A stretch of 64,000 bases of DNA from Coix lacryma-jobi var. lacryma-jobi (lineage: Eukaryota; Streptophyta; Magnoliopsida; Poales; Poaceae), in NCBI GenBank assembly GCA_009763385.1, contig CM019823.1, positions 42,218,444-42,282,443 of the forward strand, given 5' to 3'. Each line of letters begins with the position of its first letter. Position 1 is the stretch's first letter. The position numbers and the translations under genes are program-made. The notes beneath the pieces were generated by a model. It searched no databases. It was not told the origin of the DNA and was given only the letters and a program-made list of their open reading frames with translations. This document shows positions 23,155 through 35,218 of the stretch, one piece after another.

Positions 23155-23864
23155 GAGCAACTCCAATGATTTTGTATTTTTTATTTGACAAAACATGAAA
23201 TTTGCTAACTCTCAAATTAATACGGAGAGGAGAAAAAAAAAGTTATCTCCAACGGTTTGGCACAATTGACTTGCCAAAATCTAAAAAAGAAAACCCAACG
23301 GCGCGAGAGTACTACACGAGACGGAATGTCAAGCCGATCGTGAGCTTGCGTATATGCCAATCCATCTCAGGAGTTTGCCAAGTTAAGAGCAACTCCAACA
23401 GTTTGGCAAAACCACTTGGCAAGATTTTTGCCAAAATCATAAAAAACCTCCTCCAACAACTTGGCAAAAGCACTTGGCAATTTGGCAAGCTTGGCAAAAT
23501 TCCCCCTTCACTTGCCAAATATGCCAAGTCCTCCATCGCTTGGCATCACATGTATCCCAATTTGCTAACTAGTTTTGCCAACTTGTTGGAGGCTCAATTT
23601 TATGATTTTGGCAAAAAATCTAGGATGTCAAGTTCTTTTGCCAAGCCCAAATAGCAAACTGTTGGAGAAGGTTTCTTTTTTTACTTGATATTTGGTTTTA
23701 GGACTTGACAAAACTATAGATTTATCAAGTGAGTTTTAGCAAGTTGTTGGAGTTGCTCTAACAAAAATGCAAAGCACATTTGCCAAATTGTTGGATAGGA
23801 GTTTTGTAGACTTTTTGCAAAAATAAGAATGCAAAGTCCATTTGCAAAACCGTTGGAGTTGCTC
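23155..23864. repeat. Outer Tourist-like (PIF/Harbinger) MITE, interrupted
   Basis: The termini GAGCAACTCCAA and TTGGAGTTGCTC are inverted repeats, flanked by the 3-bp duplication TAA (23152-23154 and 23865-23867). A second MITE lies inside. Removing that leaves about 345 bp, a normal Tourist length. Confidence 0.8.
23397..23758. repeat. Inner Tourist-like MITE nested in the outer one
   Basis: GAGCAACTCCAACAGTTTGG at the left and GTTGTTGGAGTTGCTC at the right, flanked by TAA on both sides (23394-23396 and 23759-23761). The interior is rich in CTTGGCAA / TTGCCAAG phrases in both orientations, so it can fold extensively. Confidence 0.8.
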
Positions 23865-24045
23865 TAACTCCTCAAATCTCTATCTAATAATAAATCTACT
23901 CTTCTTAATAGTAAAGAGGTAAAATTTCTACCACTAATATTTTTGTCTAACCTAATAATCCTAATCCTAAAGACTCGACCTTAGCTTGCGTTGAAGACGT
24001 TTCGGCCAGCATGTCCTTTTTTTTTTCTTTCGTTTTTCTATCAAA

Positions 24046-24185
24046 GATGAAAACCCACATATGGATGCATACGTGACATTGTTTTCTCCTTTTTAGCTCC
24101 CATTTGTTTAAAAAGGTAAGACGAAAACCCACGTTCGAATGTGTACGTGACTTTTTTTTTCTCTTTTTTTATCTCCAATTTGTTT
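24046..24185. repeat. Imperfect tandem duplication
   Basis: Two adjacent units of roughly 70 bp share GAAAACCCAC, then a GAATG/GGATG...TACGTGAC core and a TTTTTTATCTCCAATTTGTTT-like tail, with several differences. No function is apparent. Confidence 0.5.
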
Positions 24186-24686
24186 ATAAACAAAAATAAT
24201 AAATAACAAATATATAGATTATGGATCTCTGAACTATTTATTCTTCTCTATCATAAATATTCCGTGACTGACACATTAAATAACTTATCATCCAATTTAA
24301 TCTATAACTATACATTTATGATTCCGTGACATTTTTTGCTTTTCTTTCTTTTTGTTTCATGTAGTTTTTCTTATCAGCATAAAAATAAATAATATGAAAT
24401 CTTAAATAATATCATCCAATACATAATTATATAGTATTATGGATCTTCAAACCTTTATTCTTCTCAAATAAACAAACCATGACCGTGGACAGAAATCTTG
24501 ATCATAAACTAGATAGGAATAGAAAACCTGGACGAGTAGAAAAAGGACAAACGGAAATAGAAATAGATATTAGATAAAACTTATGTGAATGTGGAAACAA
24601 TTTTTATTATCCATCTATGACCCTCTTCTTCACTTTTATATGATGTATATGGATATACGACTTGGATATGAATCCTGATTATAAAT

Positions 24687-25471
24687 TGTTGACACTCAAA
24701 AATATCACAGATAAAGATAAATTTAAGAAGTGTTCGGCCTATAATATTAGGGTCGATTTTGTCTTTTGAGAGATCAGATGTTCTAAGTTGAATGAGCCTG
24801 ATCATTTTGGGTTTTCGATCACTCATGTTATGTCCGACCAGGTGGCCCTGGTCGGAGGCCTTGTCGTTGTGATGAATGCTGAGTCCGGCGCTAAATATGT
24901 GGATCCTTTTCTTGTAAGGACGATTTGTTGATCAGTATAGGCTGATAAAGCCCATTAGACCGATCTGGTCGATCCAAGGATCGGTGAGATCAGGGTTACC
25001 TTGTCATGTCCGGATTAGATTCTATATGTTGAAAGAGTCCGGATAGGAAACTTGGAGATCGTATCTGAAGATATTTCCTATTGGGATAAAACCAACCCCC
25101 TCTATATATATGAGAGGATCATGACCGATTGAGGCATCCAACCCTAATCGATCAAAATCAATCTACTACCCTTTTACCCCTTTTTCCCTCTACCTTGTTG
25201 TTCGGCGTGTCTCCCGGCGAGACTCGACGACGTTCTAGGCAGCCTTGCTGGTCCTAGAACAACCTCTACGTGCTTCTCCCCGACGGGTCTTCCCGGGAGG
25301 AGTTCTAGAGTTATCAACACAGGAGCCCAAAATCCTAGATCGATCTAAACCGGTCTCTAGATCGGTTTTCGTCGGTTTAGCTAGGGTCCCTGCTGTCTCA
25401 GGTTGAACTGCAACCTCTCCGGGCATTCTAGCCCTGCTGGTGTTTGATTCTGATCACTTCCGACGTCAACA
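24687..25471 (+). repeat. 5' LTR of Tat-1
   Basis: It starts TGTTGAC and ends GTCAACA, perfect inverted termini, 785 bp. TATATATATGAGAGG near 25106 is a likely TATA region. TTGACGACTCCGCTGGGGA, six bases downstream of the LTR, occupies the place of the tRNA primer site and is of the non-Met kind used by Tat elements. Confidence 0.85.
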
Positions 25472-25522
25472 CACTTTTTGACGACTCCGCTGGGGAAGAT
25501 TGAAACTTCATCTACTACCAAC

Positions 25523-26832
25523 ATGGGCGTCAAAGACAGTGCTACTGATAAGGATAACATCGTCCGTCCTACGAGCATTGACGAACTCCCCGACGAGTTG
25601 AAGCAACAAGCGCAAGCCAAGCTCGACGCCGTATTGAAGGCTTTCCTCGAAAGTTGCTCGAAGGATCGGCGCGGCAGTCACTCAAGACAAGCAGCCAGAC
25701 TTCAGCGAGATCGTCCCTACCACGTCAACTACAACCGCTGAAGACGCTACTAACAAGGTAAACGCTAAGGTACCTGAAGATCCTTACCCTACCCACACTG
25801 ATTATTCCGCAATGCTGGTTGATTCTTCAAAAACTCTTACCAATACTATTCAGCATTCGTTTAAACTACTTAGTGATCGCATGGATAAATTAGAAGGTAA
25901 AACCATCGAACCCGAACTTTCAATCGGGCAACCACAGTTCGGCATGCCTTTTAATTCTTTTAGAGGACAGACTTCACATATCAATTATAGGCAATCAGGG
26001 TCTGTTGAGACCAGACACGGTGAAGTCGGTACCTCGGCGAATGTCAATAACGCCCATCATAACTCTGGTCGGACTACACAGACCGACCAGGGAACAGCAA
26101 CAAACAGAACTTCGGGAGGACAGGGAGCAGTGTTTCCCAATCCACCGAAGTCCCTGAGCCATAATCCCATGCATAGTGGCACTCCTAACCTTGCTGACAC
26201 CGATTTTGGACGAGCCATAAATCGGTTTAAGGAAAAAATAACTAGGTCTCTCGAGACCAGTTTAGGAGTCCAATTTAAGCCTACTAGGACCACGTATTCG
26301 AAACCGTACCCTTCGTGTTTTGATTTTATGAAAGCACCTGACGGTTGGAGGGTAACAGATTTTTATAAGTTTAGCGGTGACGGTAGCAAAACAACTATGG
26401 AGCATGTCAGCATGTTCCTTGCACAGATGGGTGAAGCCAGTACTTTAGATTACATGAATGTACGACATTTTCCTTTGTCTTTAACCGGTACGGCTTTCGC
26501 CTGGTTTACGTCACTACCAGAATGCACCATAGGTTCTTGGGCCGAGTTAGAAGAAAAATTTCATAATCACTTTTATGACGGGGTTCAAGAAACTAGGTTG
26601 TCGCACCTCACGTCGGTTCGACAAGGACGTAGTGAGTCTGTGGTCGACTTCTTTAAGCGTTTTAAAGAAATTAAGAACCGATGTTTCCATTTGATGATCT
26701 CGAATAGAGATCTAACAGATCTATGCCTAGCTGGTCTATGTCGAGAGATCAAGGATAAACTTGAGCCTCATAATTTTTTTTAATGTAAATCAACTGTTGC
26801 AGAAGGCCGTTTCGATAGAATCGCGCCTTAAA
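25523..26832 (+). pseudogene. gag: Tat-1 gag, N-terminal part
   Basis: The frame starts MGVKDSATDKDN at 25523. It reads through a PDELKQQAQAKLDAVLKAFL helix, slips frame near 25690-25740, and continues from about 25812 with a conserved capsid-type block (FPLSLTGTAFAWFTSLP, WAELEEKFHNHFY, QGRSESVVDFFKRFKEIKNRC) equivalent to the block in Tat-2 gag. The product would be the structural protein of the virus-like particle. A run of eight T at about 26774 causes a second slip just before the chromovirus insertion. Both slips are one-base events. Confidence 0.8.
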
Positions 26833-27577
26833 TGTAACACCTCTGGTGTTTAACTGTAATTAACCTGACATGTCATCATCATTAGTCATTAATCATTCTT
26901 GCCTTGCATTTATGATTGCTTAGTACTTGTGTAGCAATCTCTTTTCAAAAACCCTAAAAGCCCAAATCTTCCTATAAGGGCAAAAATGGTAATTTCACCT
27001 CTGTGCCTAGCTTTGTGTAATTCTTGTTCAGTTGGATGTCTTGAAGTTTTGTTGTGTTGGCCAAAGTTCAAAAATCAAAATCAGATTTCAAATCCCTTTG
27101 CAAAACCTTGATTTCCAAACCCTCGTTTTCATCCCTCTTTTTGTAATTAAAAAATTATTCAAAATTTGAGGTTGGTCCAAAAAGCAAAGTTGTAGATCTG
27201 GCCAAGAGAAACAACTTTGGTATTTACAAATTTTCAAGTTTCTGTACAAAGTTTGAAGTAAATCCAAATTCATTCAAATTCCAGTTTTTGTCCCCTTTTC
27301 AGTTTTCAAAATTTATTTAAAAACTATTGAGTTTCAGAAAAAGGGTATATTAGCAAAGTTGTAGGTTTTGATAAAAGGAACAACTTTCATATTTGCATAT
27401 TTCCAACTTTCAATGTAAAATCAAAAGTAATTTTGAATTTATTCAAATCCTAAAAGTGTCCCCTTTTCTGATTTCGTATTTAATTCAGAAAACTGTTTGG
27501 AATTTGAAAATATTCTTTTTGACAAAGTTGTGGATCTCTTTTTTCTGAACAACTTTGGTGTTTTGAGTTTTTGCTGC

Positions 27578-28325
27578 TGTTAACACCGAGTTTTCGCACT
27601 ATGACAAGTGGACCGGCACTATGATGATTCGGCGAACGCCGCCATTTGAAGGATTCGGCAAACCGGACGCGGTCGGCTAGTTTCAATGTATTCGCCAGGC
27701 TGTGAGGCGATTATTCAAAACTCGAGCGGATTCCGGCATTGACGCTGCTGTCGGTTACCTCGAGCCAAGTCGGTTTGCGACGAGGACGGCATGTCAAGAG
27801 GATTCAGCGACGGGAATCTCGTTCATTTTAGCGCGTGCGCTGTTATTAAAGGAAGCTTGGAGCAAAAGCATCATGTTTCTGGTAGTTTCCTAGTTTATCG
27901 TTGTAGTTGTGTCCTCCTAGGACTCGTAGAACACCAGGGTAAAATATAAACCTGAGGCTATTGTAAATCTGTTCACAATCAATACAACCACCCCGGCCCC
28001 GCGCCGTCTTCGAGTCCAAGTCGTGTCGTCGTGTTCTTCGAGAGGGGCCATGATCAGTCGACCTCCGTAAGTTCCGGCAACCTTGCTATCATGTCTAGTC
28101 CGTGCGGCGGATTTAGATATGGTGGCAGTAGTCTCGTACGTTAAGCTTAGTATCGTGCGGCGGATTTAAAGCTTATGGCGGGAGTCTTTGTTTATGTCTT
28201 GTATTGTGCGGCGGATTGAGACATGAGTAAAGATAGTTATCGGCTCTGTTAGATTTGGCAATCTGATAGATTCATTAAGTTCCTTGCCGTGTGCCTGGCG
28301 CAGAACGCCATTTTTTGCGCCAACA
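27578..28325 (+). repeat. 5' LTR of Tat-2
   Basis: 748 bp from TGTTAACACC to GCGCCAACA. AATATAAACC near 27942 looks like the TATA region. Three copies of GTGCGGCGGATT lie at 28099-28218. TGGCACGCCCGGTGGGAC at 28333-28350, seven bases past the LTR, fits the non-Met tRNA primer site of Tat elements. Confidence 0.75.
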
Positions 28326-28370
28326 CACTTTTTGGCACGCCCGGTGGGACCACACTTTTTTCCTGCAGCA

Positions 28371-31150
28371 ATGGTCGAAGTCACTGAAGCTGAGGCCAGC
28401 AACAAGGCGGGCTCGTGCAGGTGGAGCTCACCGAACTACCCGACGAGTACAGAGAGCAGGTCGAGGATGCTTGTGCCGAATTCCAGGCCAAGTGCCTAGA
28501 AGCCTTTTCCAAGAACAAGAGCGGAAAGGTCCGCCGTCTGCACGATCTGCCGAAACCCGTCCAGCCCAACCCGAATGATCCCGGGGAAGCGGAGGCAGTG
28601 TTGAAAATGTCTCATATGATCAACGAAGCTGTCTCTGGTGCCATCGGTCGCATGCATGGGGCGTTTCTCAACACCTTCCGCACCATCATGATCGCCCAAT
28701 TCGGCCCCAAGGCCGATGAACTTATGGAGGCCGAGTTTGGCCCTATAGCGGGACCACATCTTTTCAATCTGCCGAATCACCTCAAGGGGGCAGGAACTGC
28801 TGGTGAGGAGACCCCCCTTAAGGCTCAATCGAGCGGAATGACCATTCAGAGAAGCACACGCCAGAAGGCCAGTTGCCGACCATGGGTCAGCTCACGTTCG
28901 GCGCTAAGGGTCAGCCGCCAGAGTCGACACGCAAGATCTCCCCGCAAACCTACAGGCTCATAAAGGACTACTATGGAAACGGGTACCATGAGATGCTTGA
29001 GCCTCACAACATAGAGGGTGCCCCACATCCAGGATACGGGAAGCCGACGGCCGAGAAACCGCCGACTCTAATGTCGATGTCATGCTAGAGAGGATGGCAG
29101 ATATGATGCAACGCACTTTCGGCCTGAAGCCTAAGGGCACTTATGCTTACAGATCTCCGTTCCCCGAGTGGTTCCACCGTGTGGCTCTACCTCCCAGAGT
29201 CAAGTGCCGACAGACCTGTCCAAGTTCTCCAGCTTAGACGACACTAGCACGGTGGAGCACATCAGTCGCTATCTGCTCCAGCTTGGAGAGGCCAATACCG
29301 AGGATGCCTTCAGGGTTCGGTACTTCCCGTCTTCGCTCACTGGGCCGGCGTTCGCTTGGTTCACGTCTTTGCCACCGGGCTCTATTCTCTCTTGGGCAGA
29401 CTTGGAACAGAAGTTCCATACACACTTCTACACGGGCACCAAGGAGAAGAAGTTGGTGGACATCATGTATGTGCGCCAGAGGCCGAATGAGACACCGCAG
29501 GACTACCTGCGCAGGTTTAGAGAAGTCAAAAGCCAGTGCTTCGGCATGTACCTGCCGGACGACCAGCTTCCACCATTGGCCGTGGCGGGCATGCTCCCAA
29601 GCATCAGAGACAAGCTTTTCGGCCAGGAGTTCGAGGACCTGGGTCATCTCTCTCGCCGGCTGAATGAAATGACTATCCAGGCGCAAGGCTTCCGGAGGGA
29701 AGGACGCTTCCAGAGGGACAACGTCGCGGCCCAGATGTATCAAGCTTTCCTGGACGAAGCCGATGACTATTCCGATGCCGAAGATGAGGTGGCCGCTGCA
29801 GAGTTCAACTGGGACAAAGAACCGACCCAGGCCAACAAGCAGTGGCTGCGCCAGCAGAAAGGGGCATACGACTTCGACGTCACCAAGGCCGACAAACTCT
29901 TCGAGTTTCTGATTGCCGAAGGGAGAGTCAGGCTACCCCCGGATCACCCGATGCTGCGTCCTGGAGGGGTTAAGGACAAGAAGTACTGCGGCTTTCATAA
30001 CACTAACACCCATTCTATTAATGACTGCCGTGTATTCAGGACGAGGATCCAGAAGGCCATCCAGGATGGGCACATCAAATTCAATGGCAAGATGAAGATC
30101 GATGCCAACCCCTTCGCCCAGAACTCCGTGTTCGTCTCAGTGAACATGGTAGCCCCGGAAGATCCCAGAGGCAAGGGCAAGGTCAAGTCCTCACCTCCGA
30201 CAAGGCGCGCGAGTCTGGCGCAGTGGATCCCGATCGGCAAATCACTGGCGATGAGCTCCGACAGCACGCCCAAGCCACGAATAGCCGATACGAGCATGGA
30301 GAGAGTCGTCTTCCAGGCGCAGGCCTACCCACAGGGATCTCCTTAACAAGTGGCGTCGGCAAAAGGAGAAAGAGCAGATGCGTCTCCAACGCGAAGAGCG
30401 AGAATTCACGGAGGAATACCAGCATGAAGACGGTCACGCGGGAGAGCACCGGTATCATCTGGAGGAGAGGGCTTACCACAGAGAACAGGCCCATCGCTGG
30501 GAGCAAGGACGCCGCCAAGAGCGGGAGCAAGCTCACTGGGGCTGTCCCGTTCTTCCGCCACTGCTGGAACGAAGGCTTGAAATTGCCTGCCATCAACAAC
30601 TGCCCCGAATGCAGCGATCAGTACAAGGGGTATAGGCAGGATCGGGTCAACCGCCGTCCCGTCCATGAAAGGTTGGGAGCACGCATCCCAATGGACAATC
30701 GACGCCTAAAAAAGAGAAGCCCGGGTTGGCAAGCCAAAAGATGTGCCGACCAGAAGTGGGTGCATCACCGGGACGACAACGAGGAGGTGCAGCCCCGCCC
30801 GTATAGGTGGCAAAAGGGGCAATGGTGCCCACCAGGGCTCAGGAAAAGCCAGAAAAGGAGAGTGCAACGCCTCCGGAATAGGGAGTTGGAAGAAGCAGCT
30901 GCCGATGGGAAGAAGCAAGAGTGGCGTCCGAAGGGAAAGCCGAACAGCAATGGCAAAGGCGCTGGCGTGGCCATGACTTTCTTCCTTCCCCTGGAATTCA
31001 TGGCTCCAATCGGCCAGGGGACACGAGACGAAGCGCGGTCGGACTCCGACGAGGCCGAGCACAATGAGCTCGCGGCACAGCTCGTGTTGTCTCAGAAGGC
31101 AGCATTTGACAAACCAGCCAAGCATCGGCATTTAAAGCCGTTGTATATCA
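28371..31150 (+). pseudogene. gag: Tat-2 gag polyprotein, frame-slipped
   Basis: The start codon at 28371 gives MVEVTEAEASNKAG. The frame slips near 28411, 28860, 29080, 29170, 30200 and 30330. Recognisable parts are a helical N-terminus (TELPDEYREQVEDACAEF), a capsid core (FPSSLTGPAFAWFTSLP, WADLEQKFHTHFY, RPNETPQDYLRRFREVKSQC), a Cys/His segment (YCGFHNTNTHSINDC), then a basic nucleocapsid-like region around 30520-30960 with CPPGLRKSQKRRVQRLRN. The product would form the particle and bind RNA. Whether the slips are biological or assembly errors is open; several fall in short homopolymers. Confidence 0.8.
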
Positions 31151-31483
31151 AGGTACGTCAACGGGAAGCCGCTAACCAAGATGTTTGTCGATGGCGGTGC
31201 AGCAATCAACATCATGCCTTACGCCACCTTCAGAAAGCTGGGCATGAACGATGAAGATCTGCTCAAAACGGACATGATACTCCGTGACTTTGCCGGCAAT
31301 CCCTCTGATACTCGGGGTGCCGTGCACGTGGAACTGATGATAGGATCCAAGACGCTCATCACGACCTCTTTGTCATTGACGGCATGGGGGCATACACCTG
31401 CTTTTGGGCAGGGATTGGATCCATGCCAACTGTTGCATACCTTCGACCATGCACCAAATACTCATCCAGTGGGTTGGAGTTGA
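31151..31483 (+). pseudogene. Tat-2 aspartic protease
   Basis: The segment contains MFVDGGAAINIMPYATF, the position of the retropepsin active site, followed by a KTLIT-type strand. The usual D-S/T-G triad reads D-G-G here, whereas Tat-1 in this window has D-S-G at the same place. DGG is a variant I believe is common in Tat elements. The expected GRDWIHA-like end is displaced by a frame slip near 31370. Confidence 0.7.
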
Positions 31484-31857
31484 CATCGAGATTGTCCAAG
31501 CTGATGACTCGGTGAGTGTTGCTACCATTGAGCCCACTTACTGGGAATTTGACGGAGTAGATTGCTTCTCCGATCGTGTGTGGGGGGAAGGTCCTGTCAA
31601 CATCTACGGCAGAGATCAACAGCCGATCCAAGCAGTCGGCTCTCAAAGTTTCTTTTAGATGGACAACCCAACTGACAGCAGCGAGGGCAAACTGGGACGT
31701 GGCTTCGCATCGGCCGACCAACTGGAAGAGGTGGATGTTGGCGACACAAGTAAAAGAAGCCGATGTTCATAAGTTCTAATTTAGACCCTGCTTTCAGAGT
31801 CCAGCTGGTAGATCTTCTAAAGAGTTCAAAGATTGTTTCGCTTGGGACTACACAGAG

Positions 31858-33620
31858 ATGCCCGGGTTGGATCGGTCCATTGTTGAGCATAAGTTGCCGA
31901 TCAAGCCTGGATACCGTCCATACAAACAACCTCCGCGCAAGATCTACAAGGAGGAGGTATTGGCCGACGTGAAAAAAGAAGTGGAAAGATTACTAGAAGC
32001 TAACTTCATTCGGCCATGTCGATATGCGGAGTGGATCTCCAATATTGTCCCGGTGTACAAGAAAAACGGGAAGATGAGGGTCTGCATTGACTTCAGGAAC
32101 CTCAACAAAGCCACTCCTATGGACGGTTATCCAATGCCGGTGGCCGATTTGCTGGTAGATGCTTCGGCCGGTTTTGAGATCATAAGCTTTATGGACGGCA
32201 ACGCAGGTTACAATCAGATCTTCATGGCTGCAGAGGATGTGGCGAAGACCGCCTTCAGGTGCCCCGGCCACATAGGTTTGTTTGAATGGATGGTCATGAC
32301 TTTTGGTTTGAAAAATGCCGGTGCCACTTACCAGCGAGCCATGAATTACATATTCCATGAGCTGATCGGCAAGATCGTAGAGATCTACATTGATGATGTG
32401 GTGGTCAAATCCAGAAGCAGGAAGGACACTTAGCCGATTTAAGGAAGACCTTGGAGTGCACGAGAAACATGGTTTAAAGATGAATCCAACCAAATGTGCA
32501 TTTGGGGTGTCGGCTGGTGAGTTTCTGGGATTCCTGGTCCACAAAAAAGGGATCGAAGTCGGTAGGAAGAGCATGGAAGCAATTGATAAGGTAGTGCCAC
32601 CGACCAATCTCAAAGAACTTCAATCACTGCTCGGCAAAATCAACTTTGTCAGAAGGTTCATATCCAACTTGTCTGAGCGCGTGCTGCCATTTTCTCCACT
32701 ATTGAAGCTCAAGAAAGATCAGGAGTTCGTGTGGGGTGACGTGCAACAAAAGGCTTTCGATGAGATCAAGGAGTACATGAAGGCGCCACCAGTTTTGGTT
32801 CCTCCACAACTCGACAAGCCTTTCAAGTTGTACGTGGCGGCCGACAACCTAACGATAGGGTCGGCCCTCATGCAAGAATTCGAAGGGAAAGAGAGAGTCG
32901 TAGCCTATCTTAGCCGAAAGCTACTGGACCCTGAAACGCGGTATTCGTCTACGGAAAAGTTGTGCTTGTGCGTTTTCTATTCCTGCACCAAACTTCGGCA
33001 CTATCTACTGAATGCCGAATGCGTGGTAGTATCAGAATTTGATGTAATCAAGCACATGTTATTAATGCCGATTTTAAGTGGAAGGATCGGTAAATGGGTT
33101 TTGGCCCTTTCTGAATTTGATTTGCGTTTTGAATCGGCAAAGGCTGTTAAAGGCCAGATTATAGCTGATTTTGTCACTCACCACCGTGATCCTAATGCTA
33201 ACATGGTAGCCATTGTCCCCTGGGCATTGTTTTTTGATGGATCCTCATGCAGCAAAGGTGGTGGAGTCGGGATAATGTTGATTTCTCCCCGGGGGCACCC
33301 TTCAAGTACTCCATACCGATCGAGTACCCGCCGGTAACTAATAATCAAGCAGAGTACGAAGCACTGCTCCGAGGGCTGCGATTGCTTGTGGACATCAAGG
33401 CAGACGCCGTGGAGATCTTCGGTGACTCGGAGTTAGTGATCAAGCAATTGACCGGCAAGTACGAGTGCAAGAACGACACGCTGCAGGAATATCTCGAAGG
33501 TTGCCAAGAGCTCCTCAGACAGTTTCGTTCGGCAACCCTGCAACATATTCCTAGGGGCAAAATGAAGAAGCAAACCAGTTGGCTCAGGCAGCATCCGGGT
33601 ATAGGAGAATCAACAAACAT
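31858..33620 (+). pseudogene. pol: Tat-2 reverse transcriptase, RNase H and second archaeal-type RNase H
   Basis: Reverse transcriptase runs from HKLPIKPGYRPYKQPPRK through RVCIDFRNLNKATPMDGYPMP to the catalytic YIDDVVVKS at about 32387-32413. A frame slip near 32420 passes into the thumb and RNase H (32420-33200, with YVAADNLTIGSALMQE and VAYLSRKLLDPETRY). A second RNase H follows after another slip: FFDGSSCSKGGGVGIML, then NNQAEYEALLRGL and FGDSELVIKQL. That second domain (aRH) is the diagnostic feature of the Tat lineage. Acidic catalytic residues are visible in both RNase H parts. Confidence 0.88.
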
Positions 33621-33829
33621 TTTTGCACTTGAGGGAGAGCAAACAGCCCCAGAAGGTGATCAAGCAGTCCCAAGTGGTGATCAGGCAATTGAAGACTGGA
33701 GAGATAACATTGCCGATTACCTCAGGGACCCGTCCAGGAAAGTCTCCCGAAAACTCAGGTACAAGGCTCTTAAGTTCACACTCTTGGACAATCAATTGTA
33801 CTACAAATCCATAGATGGGGTTTTGCTTA

Positions 33830-34965
33830 AATGCCTGAACCAAGACGGAGCCAGGAAACTGATGTATGAGGTGCACGAAGGCGTATGTGGTGCACACCAG
33901 TCGGCTCACCGTATGAGATGGTTAATCAGGAGGACTGGATATTTTTGGCCGACTATGCTCGAAGATTGCTTTAAGTATTACAGAGGTTGTCAGGATTGTC
34001 AGCGATTCGGCAATGTGCAAAGGCTCCAGCATCGGCCATGAATCCGATCATTAAGCCTTGGCTTTTCAGAGGATGGGGCATTGATTTGATCGGCCAGATT
34101 TACCCTCCATCTAGCAAAGGACATAAGTTTGTCCTGTTGGCCACGGACTATTTCACAAAGTGGGTTGAAGCCGTCCCGTTGAAGAAGGTGACGTCAGAGA
34201 ACATGGTGTCTTTCGTCAGGGAGCATATCATTTACCGATTCGGCATTCCTCAGTCCATCACCACCGATCAGGGAACTCAGTTCACTTCCTCGGAGTTTTG
34301 TGACTTTGCCGAAGAGATGGGGATTAAACTCTGTAATTCTTCTCCTTACTATGCACAGGCCAATGGACAAGCAGAGGCTTCTAACAAAATCATGATTAAA
34401 ATCATTCAAAAGAAGATCGAAGAGAAGCCTAAAAGGTGGCACTTGATACTCAACGAAGCTTTGTGGGCGTACCGAATGGCTTGTCATGGGTCGACTCAGA
34501 CGTCGCCATACGAGTTGGTCTACGGGCATCATGCAGTGCTACCATGGGAATTGCAGTCGGGGTCAAGACGAGTTACATTGCAGAACGATCTGACTAAAGG
34601 AAATTATAAGGATTTGATGATGGATGAGCTAGAGGATTTGCATTTGATTCGTCTCAAGGCCTTGGAAAATATTGAGAAGAATAAGATACGCGTTGCCAAG
34701 TACTACAACTCAAAGTGAAAGAAAAGGATTCGAAGAGGGAGACCTGGTTTGGAAAATTATCTTGCCAATCGGTACCAAAGATGGTGTATTCGGCAAATGG
34801 TCCCCTAACTGGGAAGGGCCTTTTCGGATTCTGAGACGTGCTCCGGGTAATGCGTATGTTCTGAAAACCCTCCAAGGAGAAGAGTTTGCTAGGGCAATTA
34901 ATGGACGTTATCTAAGAGGTTTCATCCTAGCGTGGAGGTCGGTGCATAACGGAATCAAGGACTAG
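33830..34965 (+). pseudogene. Tat-2 integrase
   Basis: An HHCC zinc-binding segment (HEGVCGAHQS...GCQDCQRFG) is followed after a slip by the catalytic core: DLIGQIYPPSS, LLATDYFTKWVEAVPL, TDQGTQFTSSEF and a Glu in NGQAEASNKIM, giving the D,D-35-E set. The C-terminal part (about 34730-34965) reads KWSPNWEGPFRIL and YLRGF, the usual barrel end, and stops at 34963. It has no chromodomain, as expected outside chromoviruses. One slip near 34720 separates core and C-terminus. Confidence 0.85.
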
Positions 34966-34972
34966 CGGGCAC

Positions 34973-35081
34973 CGATGGCCGATACAAAATGGTATCGCCC
35001 TTAGCACAAAAATGGCCGATAGAGTCTATCGCCCTTAGAACAAAACAGCCGACACGGCATGTGTCGCCTCTAGCACAAAAA
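34973..35081. repeat. Degenerate ~35-bp tandem repeat after integrase
   Basis: Three units share GGCCGATA...TATCGCCCTTAGCACAAAA. Each unit contains an inverted CCGATA/TATCG pair and could form a small hairpin. It sits between integrase and the antisense ORF, a position where Tat elements often carry repeats. Confidence 0.65.
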
Positions 35082-35218
35082 ACGCAGAAATACAGGGCCA
35101 AGTGCACGCGTGCTGTGTAATCGGCTAGATAAATCAAACACTCGACAAGCGCAGGACAGGAGAACAGGTGTGCGTATAAACATAACAAAATAAAACATTG
35201 TTCGTAGTGAGGTGCAGA

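Larger units (their letters stand above)
21846..24686. other. AT-rich intergenic spacer with MITEs
   Basis: No gene is supported. The stretch holds two nested Tourist-like MITEs (separate entries), an imperfect tandem duplication at about 24046-24185, and otherwise low-complexity AT-rich DNA. Open frames at 22391-22805 overlap on both strands without a recognisable product. Confidence 0.6.

Noticed and set aside
27578..28325. Tat-2 5' LTR as a separate solo-LTR insertion
   Set aside because: No duplication flanks it alone; GCTGC flanks the whole interval to 36417, and a primer site follows immediately.
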